Shown here piece by piece: positions 6,629-10,305 of a stretch of DNA of 10,305 nt (position 1 is its first letter; the number at the start of each line of letters is the position of its first letter). The notes beneath the pieces are model-generated. The model had not been told where the DNA came from, did not search any database, and worked only from the letters and a program-made list of their open reading frames with translations. The stretch is taken from NCBI GenBank assembly GCA_021808985.1, contig JAKBAQ010000088.1, forward strand, positions 1 to 10,305, in the 5' to 3' direction. Source of the DNA: Pseudomonadota bacterium (GTDB lineage: Bacteria > Pseudomonadota > Alphaproteobacteria > Acetobacterales > Acetobacteraceae). The translations under genes and the position numbers were made by a program.

Positions 6629-7585
6629 CTAGCCTGATGCTGATAAGCCGGTTTTGCGAAAAGCTGATGGGGTCGTGCCGGTGTCGGCGTGGAAAATGCG
6701 GCTGAAAGTGGCGCCGCTTGTGAAGCCGGTGGCCAATGCGACTTCGAGCAGGGGTTTTTCCGGTTCCATGAGGAGAAGGTCGCGCGCGCGGTCAATGCGG
6801 ATGCGCCGCAGGGTGGAGGCGAAGGTCTGGCCTGTCTCGGCGCAGACGCGATAGAGCTGGCGCTCGGAAAGGCCGCAGGCCAGTGCCGCCTGTTTGGCGC
6901 ACATGCGTTCATCCGCGTGGGTTTCTTCAAGGTAGCTCACGATGCGGGCCCAGCGTTCGGATTGATGCGGGCCGTGCGCGGCCTGGGCGGGTTCGTTCGC
7001 GGTTTGGAAGGTTTTGAGCACAAGTTGGGAAAGCTCCGGCAAAATGGCCGAGAGTTGCGCCTGGCGCGCGCGTGTGTGCGCCTGATAGGCGGCCATGCGC
7101 AGGGCGCTGGCCAGCACGGCGCCAATGCCTGAAAAGCAAGAGGCCGTGAGAGGGGATGGCGCGGCCATGAACGAGGCCGCCGCGTCGCCCAGCGCGGTGG
7201 CGGGGAGATCAACCATCAGGTAGCGGAAGGCGCCCTGGCTGACGACTTCCGCGGGTTCGGCCCAGTTTGTGAGCACCATCTTGCCCGGGCGGTAGATGGA
7301 TGAGGCGGAGCCGCTGCGCCAGTTCTGGCCGCTTAAGGGCAGGAACAGGATGAAGTAGCCGGCATTGCGCGTGCCGGCGGCGTCGCGGATGACGATGTGG
7401 CCGTTGCCGCCGGCCAGCGAGAACCACCAGCCGTCGATCCAGGATATTTTCGCCTGGAAGGAGGAACTGGCCTGGCTGGAGCAGAATACCTCGGTTTGTT
7501 CCAGCGCCTGGTGCAGCGCGGCGGGGGCGCCGGCAAGGCTGGCCGGGGCCACGAATGCGGATAAGGGTTTATAAATGCTTGGCAT
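6629..7585 (-). CDS. AraC-family transcriptional regulator
   Basis: This is a one-component DNA-binding regulator, usually an activator that responds to a small molecule. From the ATG at 7585 (AGGG seven bases upstream) it is 318 residues; a TTG at 7645 would add 20 but has no ribosome binding site. The N-terminal half resembles the AraC-binding-like sensor domain (PF14525), with FILFLPLSGQNWRSG and YRPGKMVLTNW. The C-terminal domain (about 211-312) carries the two helix-turn-helix units: CAKQAALACGLSERQLYRVC, then LLEVALATGFTSGATFSRIF followed by TPSAFRKTG. PF14525-type regulators often control catabolic oxygenase genes. Divergence from the P450 gene across a 145-base gap makes the P450-molybdoenzyme operon its likely target. 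The inducer is unknown. Confidence 0.93.
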   Translation of the reverse strand: MPSIYKPLSAFVAPASLAGAPAALHQALEQTEVFCSSQASSSFQAKISWIDGWWFSLAGGNGHIVIRDAAGTRNAGYFILFLPLSGQNWRSGSASSIYRPGKMVLTNWAEPAEVVSQGAFRYLMVDLPATALGDAAASFMAAPSPLTASCFSGIGAVLASALRMAAYQAHTRARQAQLSAILPELSQLVLKTFQTANEPAQAAHGPHQSERWARIVSYLEETHADERMCAKQAALACGLSERQLYRVCAETGQTFASTLRRIRIDRARDLLLMEPEKPLLEVALATGFTSGATFSRIFHADTGTTPSAFRKTGLSASG

Positions 7586-7628
7586 TGCTTGGCCCTGACG
7601 TGTCTGGCTGGCTTTGCGCCGTGTTTTA

Positions 7629-7656
7629 TTGGCAGGCAAGGTCAAGTATTTGGCGG
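7629..7656. promoter_or_regulatory. Candidate AraC-type operator half-sites in the divergent intergenic region
   Basis: TTGGCAG (7629-7635) and TTGGCGG (7650-7656) differ at one of seven positions and lie 21 bases apart, two helical turns on one DNA face. AraC-family activators commonly bind such direct repeats. The motif is short, so chance is a real possibility. I found no convincing -35/-10 pair for either gene in 7586-7730. Confidence 0.3.
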
Positions 7657-7730
7657 AAATTGTAAAGCAATATCTTCACCCCTGGCTAAGCTAGGCCGCA
7701 AATAAGGATGGTGGGCGGAGGGGTAGCGAA

Positions 7731-9002
7731 ATGCCAGATGGTGCGGGTGTGGCTGATTCCGGATTTGATGTCGATCTCTCGCGCGTGGCGGAGTTGCGGA
7801 ACGGGCTGCTGCGGGATATCGGCCAGTTGAGGGAACTGGAGGCCGTGCATTGGAGTCCGGCTTCCCGGTGCTGGATTGTCACCCGGCATGCGGACATCGT
7901 GGATGGGTTCAGCGGCAGGCTGCCGCTCTCGAACAACAAGATGGCGCTTTCCAGCTTTGGCGACATTCCGCTGGAGACGGCGCTGCAGAAACTGCCCAAT
8001 CTGCTGCATTATCCGAAATTCTGGATCACCGAGACGGATCCGCCAATCCATACCAAGCTGCGCAAATTGCTGGTCAAGGCATTCAGCCGGCCGGTGGTGG
8101 AGGGGATTCGCCCGTTCGCGCAGGCGCGGGTGGAATATTTGATGGATAAGATCGCGCGAAATCCGGAATTGGAGTTCAACGAGGAGGTGGCGCGCCAGCT
8201 TCCCGGCACGGTGATCCTGAAGCTGCTCGGGCTGCCGGATGAGCTTTATGGCCATCTGAAGGAGTGGGCGACGGCCTTTACGGTTGCGCTGGCCTCGCGC
8301 CTGCCGAAGCTGGAATGGCTGGAGCGGGCGGAACGCGCGATGGTGGAGATGAACGGGATTTTCCGTGAAGAGATCGCGAACCGGCGGGCGAATCCACGCG
8401 GGGAGGCGGATTTTCTGTCGCAGATCATCAGCGCGGATGGGCATGAGGATGCGCTTACCGAAGAGGAGCTGCTGGGCACGCTGCAATTGATCATCGTGGC
8501 GGGGCATGACACCACGGCAAACTCCATGTCTCTCGGCGTGGCGGCGCTGGCGAAGCATCCGCAGGCATGGGCCCATATGCGGCAGAATCCGGACCTGATG
8601 GGCCAAAGCATATTGGAGATCATGCGCTATAGCGCAATGTCAGCCGCGATGCCGCGGCTGGTGAGCGAGGATTTCAGCTGGCACGGCAAGCAGCTGAAGC
8701 GGGGCGAGGTGGTTATTTTGATGATTTCATCGGGCAACCGCGATCCGCGCGCCTATGACGACCCGGAAAGGCTGGATTTGACGCGGCGCAACGACCAGTC
8801 GCTGACATTCGCGCCTGGGCTGCATCACTGTGTCGGGCATTTGCTGGCGCGCATGCAGCTTGGGGAGTTTTTCAGCGCTTTGGTCAACCGTTTTGACGGG
8901 GCGGCCGTGCTGGATGACGAGCTTGATTTTCTGCCCCAGCTCGTGTTCCGCGGCGTGGGATCGTTGCATATGCGCTTTGCGCCCCGCAAGGAGCCGCATT
9001 GA
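7731..9002 (+). CDS. Cytochrome P450 monooxygenase (soluble bacterial type)
   Basis: This heme-thiolate enzyme inserts one oxygen atom from O2 into an organic substrate, taking electrons from a ferredoxin and reductase. The 423-residue protein has no membrane anchor. The ATG follows GGAGGGG (7717-7723) at good spacing. Hallmarks appear in order: TDPPIHTKLRKLL (helix C region), I-helix AGHDTT (257-262) with the O2-activating acid/threonine pair, K-helix ExxR (E296-R299), and heme loop FAPGLHHCVG (360-369) with ligand C367. All key residues are intact. No ferredoxin or ferredoxin reductase gene lies in the window. The stop overlaps the start of the molybdopterin oxidoreductase gene and the AraC gene is divergent, so the operon probably serves one pathway. 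The CYP family and substrate cannot be assigned by eye; terpenoid, steroid or other hydrophobic compounds are typical for this type. Confidence 0.95.
   Translation: MPDGAGVADSGFDVDLSRVAELRNGLLRDIGQLRELEAVHWSPASRCWIVTRHADIVDGFSGRLPLSNNKMALSSFGDIPLETALQKLPNLLHYPKFWITETDPPIHTKLRKLLVKAFSRPVVEGIRPFAQARVEYLMDKIARNPELEFNEEVARQLPGTVILKLLGLPDELYGHLKEWATAFTVALASRLPKLEWLERAERAMVEMNGIFREEIANRRANPRGEADFLSQIISADGHEDALTEEELLGTLQLIIVAGHDTTANSMSLGVAALAKHPQAWAHMRQNPDLMGQSILEIMRYSAMSAAMPRLVSEDFSWHGKQLKRGEVVILMISSGNRDPRAYDDPERLDLTRRNDQSLTFAPGLHHCVGHLLARMQLGEFFSALVNRFDGAAVLDDELDFLPQLVFRGVGSLHMRFAPRKEPH
8988..8993 (+). promoter_or_regulatory. Shine-Dalgarno site for the TTG start of the molybdoenzyme gene
   Basis: AAGGAG lies five bases before the TTG at 8999, inside the end of the P450 gene. 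It fixes this unusual start and, with the four-base TTGA start/stop overlap, indicates translational coupling. Confidence 0.75.
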
Positions 9003-10305
9003 CCGCGGCAAGCGGGCCGGCGCGGACATTCGACCGGGTGGTGCGCACGGTCTGCTCGCCGAATTGCCTGGGCACATGCGGGGTGAATGCGTTTGTGAAA
9101 GATGAGCGGATTGTTAAGCTGGAGCCTGCGTCTTTTCCAGACCCGGGGTTTGAGCGCATCTGCCTGCGCGGCATTGCGATGGCGACGCAGCGGCTGCACC
9201 ACCCGGACCGCCTGACGCACCCGATGATACGCACCGGCGCGCGCGGGGGTGGCGGGTGGCGCCGGGTATCATGGGATGAGGCTTATGATTATCTGGCGCA
9301 GAAGATGCTGCGGGTTGCCCAAGAACATGGCTGGCGCGCGAATGCCTGGCTGAAAGGCAGCGGCAATTACGGCTACCGGGCGAGCACGGCGATGAAGCGG
9401 CTGGCCAATGATCTGGGCGGCACATGCTATTCCTTCGCCGCGCTGACTGGGGATTTCGCCGGTATGGCTGGGTTTCAGGCGATTCTGGGGACGTTTGGCA
9501 GCGCCAATGATATTTCCGAGGTTGGCGGCGCACGCTATGTGCTGAGCGCCGGACGGAATGTGGCCGACACCGCGCATAGCGAAATGCATTTCCTGTTCGA
9601 CGCGATGGAGAACGGCACGAAGTTCGTGATGGTCGATCCGCGTTTTTCACGCTCCGCGGCAAAGGCGCATGAGTGGCTCTCGCCGCGCCCGGGGACCGAT
9701 GTGGCGCTGGTGCTGGGGATGATTCATGTGGTTGTCACCTCCGGGTTGATGAAGGACGATTACATGTTGGCGCATACGAACGCGCCGTTCCTCATAAACA
9801 CGGAGACGAAACGGATTATACGGGAGCGCGATGTTTTTCCGGGCGGCGGCGATGGCGCGCTGGTGTGGGATGAAGCGGCGGGCGGGGTGGTGGCGGCCTC
9901 AGGCGCCGGGGCGCCGGCGCTGCGCGGACGCTACAATTTGGCGGCGCATGATGGGCGGGCTTTGGCTGCCTGCACGGCTTTCGAAGCCAGTTGGGAGTCG
10001 TGGCGGGACTTCACCCCGGAAGTGGCGGAGACGATCTGTGAGGTTCCGGCCGCGCAGATTCGCCATACGGCGATGGAATACGCCACCACGGACCCAGCCT
10101 GGATATGGTTTGGGCTGGGGCCGCAGCGCTATCATCATGGCCATATGGTTGCGCGCGCATGGGTGACTCTGGCGACGCTGTGCGGCAACATGGGCAAGCC
10201 CTATGCGGGGGTGAACATGTATGATGCGCCGAACCTCGCCCTGGCCATGACGCCGCACCGCGCATGGTTGGAGCCGGAGGGCAGAAGCGGGCCGGTGCTG
10301 CCTGG
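8999..10305 (+). CDS. DMSO-reductase-family molybdopterin oxidoreductase, catalytic subunit (3'-truncated)
   Basis: The frame is open from TTG at 8999 to the window edge (435 codons), about half of a typical catalytic subunit. This family binds Mo-bis(pyranopterin guanine dinucleotide) and an N-terminal 4Fe-4S cluster and performs two-electron redox, often O-atom transfer or hydroxylation. The cluster motif is C19-x3-C23-x3-C27-x27-C55 (CSPNCLGTC, then ICLRG). It is followed by HHPDRLTHPMIRTGARG, WRRVSWDEAYDYL, MVDPRFSRSAAKA, LSPRPGTDVALVLG and WFGLGPQRYHHG, all typical of DmsA-like proteins. No twin-arginine leader precedes C19, so a cytoplasmic location is likely. At the DmsA Mo-ligand serine region (GDYSS in E. 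coli, recalled) this protein has GDFAG with D152, so the ligand may be aspartate. The start overlaps the P450 stop. An electron-transfer Fe-S subunit may lie beyond the window; the substrate is unknown. Confidence 0.92.
   Translation, partial: MTAASGPARTFDRVVRTVCSPNCLGTCGVNAFVKDERIVKLEPASFPDPGFERICLRGIAMATQRLHHPDRLTHPMIRTGARGGGGWRRVSWDEAYDYLAQKMLRVAQEHGWRANAWLKGSGNYGYRASTAMKRLANDLGGTCYSFAALTGDFAGMAGFQAILGTFGSANDISEVGGARYVLSAGRNVADTAHSEMHFLFDAMENGTKFVMVDPRFSRSAAKAHEWLSPRPGTDVALVLGMIHVVVTSGLMKDDYMLAHTNAPFLINTETKRIIRERDVFPGGGDGALVWDEAAGGVVAASGAGAPALRGRYNLAAHDGRALAACTAFEASWESWRDFTPEVAETICEVPAAQIRHTAMEYATTDPAWIWFGLGPQRYHHGHMVARAWVTLATLCGNMGKPYAGVNMYDAPNLALAMTPHRAWLEPEGRSGPVLP

Noticed and set aside
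5464..6930. 488-codon open frame on the minus strand
   Set aside because: It runs antisense through the typA end, the NUDIX gene, the tRNA and the AraC 3' end. Its Pro/Ser/Arg-rich composition is typical of a high-GC shadow, and it has no recognisable domain.

Overview
The window is high-GC bacterial chromosome. Its SucA, SucB and TypA read like alphaproteobacterial proteins, and an acetic-acid-bacterium relative (Acetobacteraceae) is my best guess from recall, not a computed placement. Coding is dense and no gene-free stretch exceeds about 250 bases.

The left part (1-5725) is core genome. It holds the 3' half of sucA and all of sucB (E1 and E2 of 2-oxoglutarate dehydrogenase, TCA cycle), then a symmetric terminator shared with a convergent gene for a secreted lytic transglycosylase. 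After a roughly 250-base divergent intergenic region with a nested inverted repeat comes typA/bipA (ribosome-associated GTPase) with its own terminator. The middle (5741-6571) has a NUDIX hydrolase with an expanded Nudix box, a G-rich 8-bp tandem repeat with G-quadruplex potential, and a tRNA-Arg(CCG) with encoded CCA.

The right part (6629-10305) looks accessory. An AraC-family regulator is divergent from a cytochrome P450 gene. The P450 gene overlaps, by the four bases TTGA, a DMSO-reductase-family molybdopterin oxidoreductase that runs off the window. The molybdoenzyme starts at TTG behind a perfect AAGGAG, has a CxxxCxxxC...C iron-sulfur motif, and lacks a Tat leader, so it is probably cytoplasmic. 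The likely logic is that the AraC protein senses a small molecule and switches on an operon pairing an O2-dependent monooxygenase with a molybdenum redox enzyme. This translationally coupled pair is the most interesting item in the window; its substrate cannot be read from the sequence.
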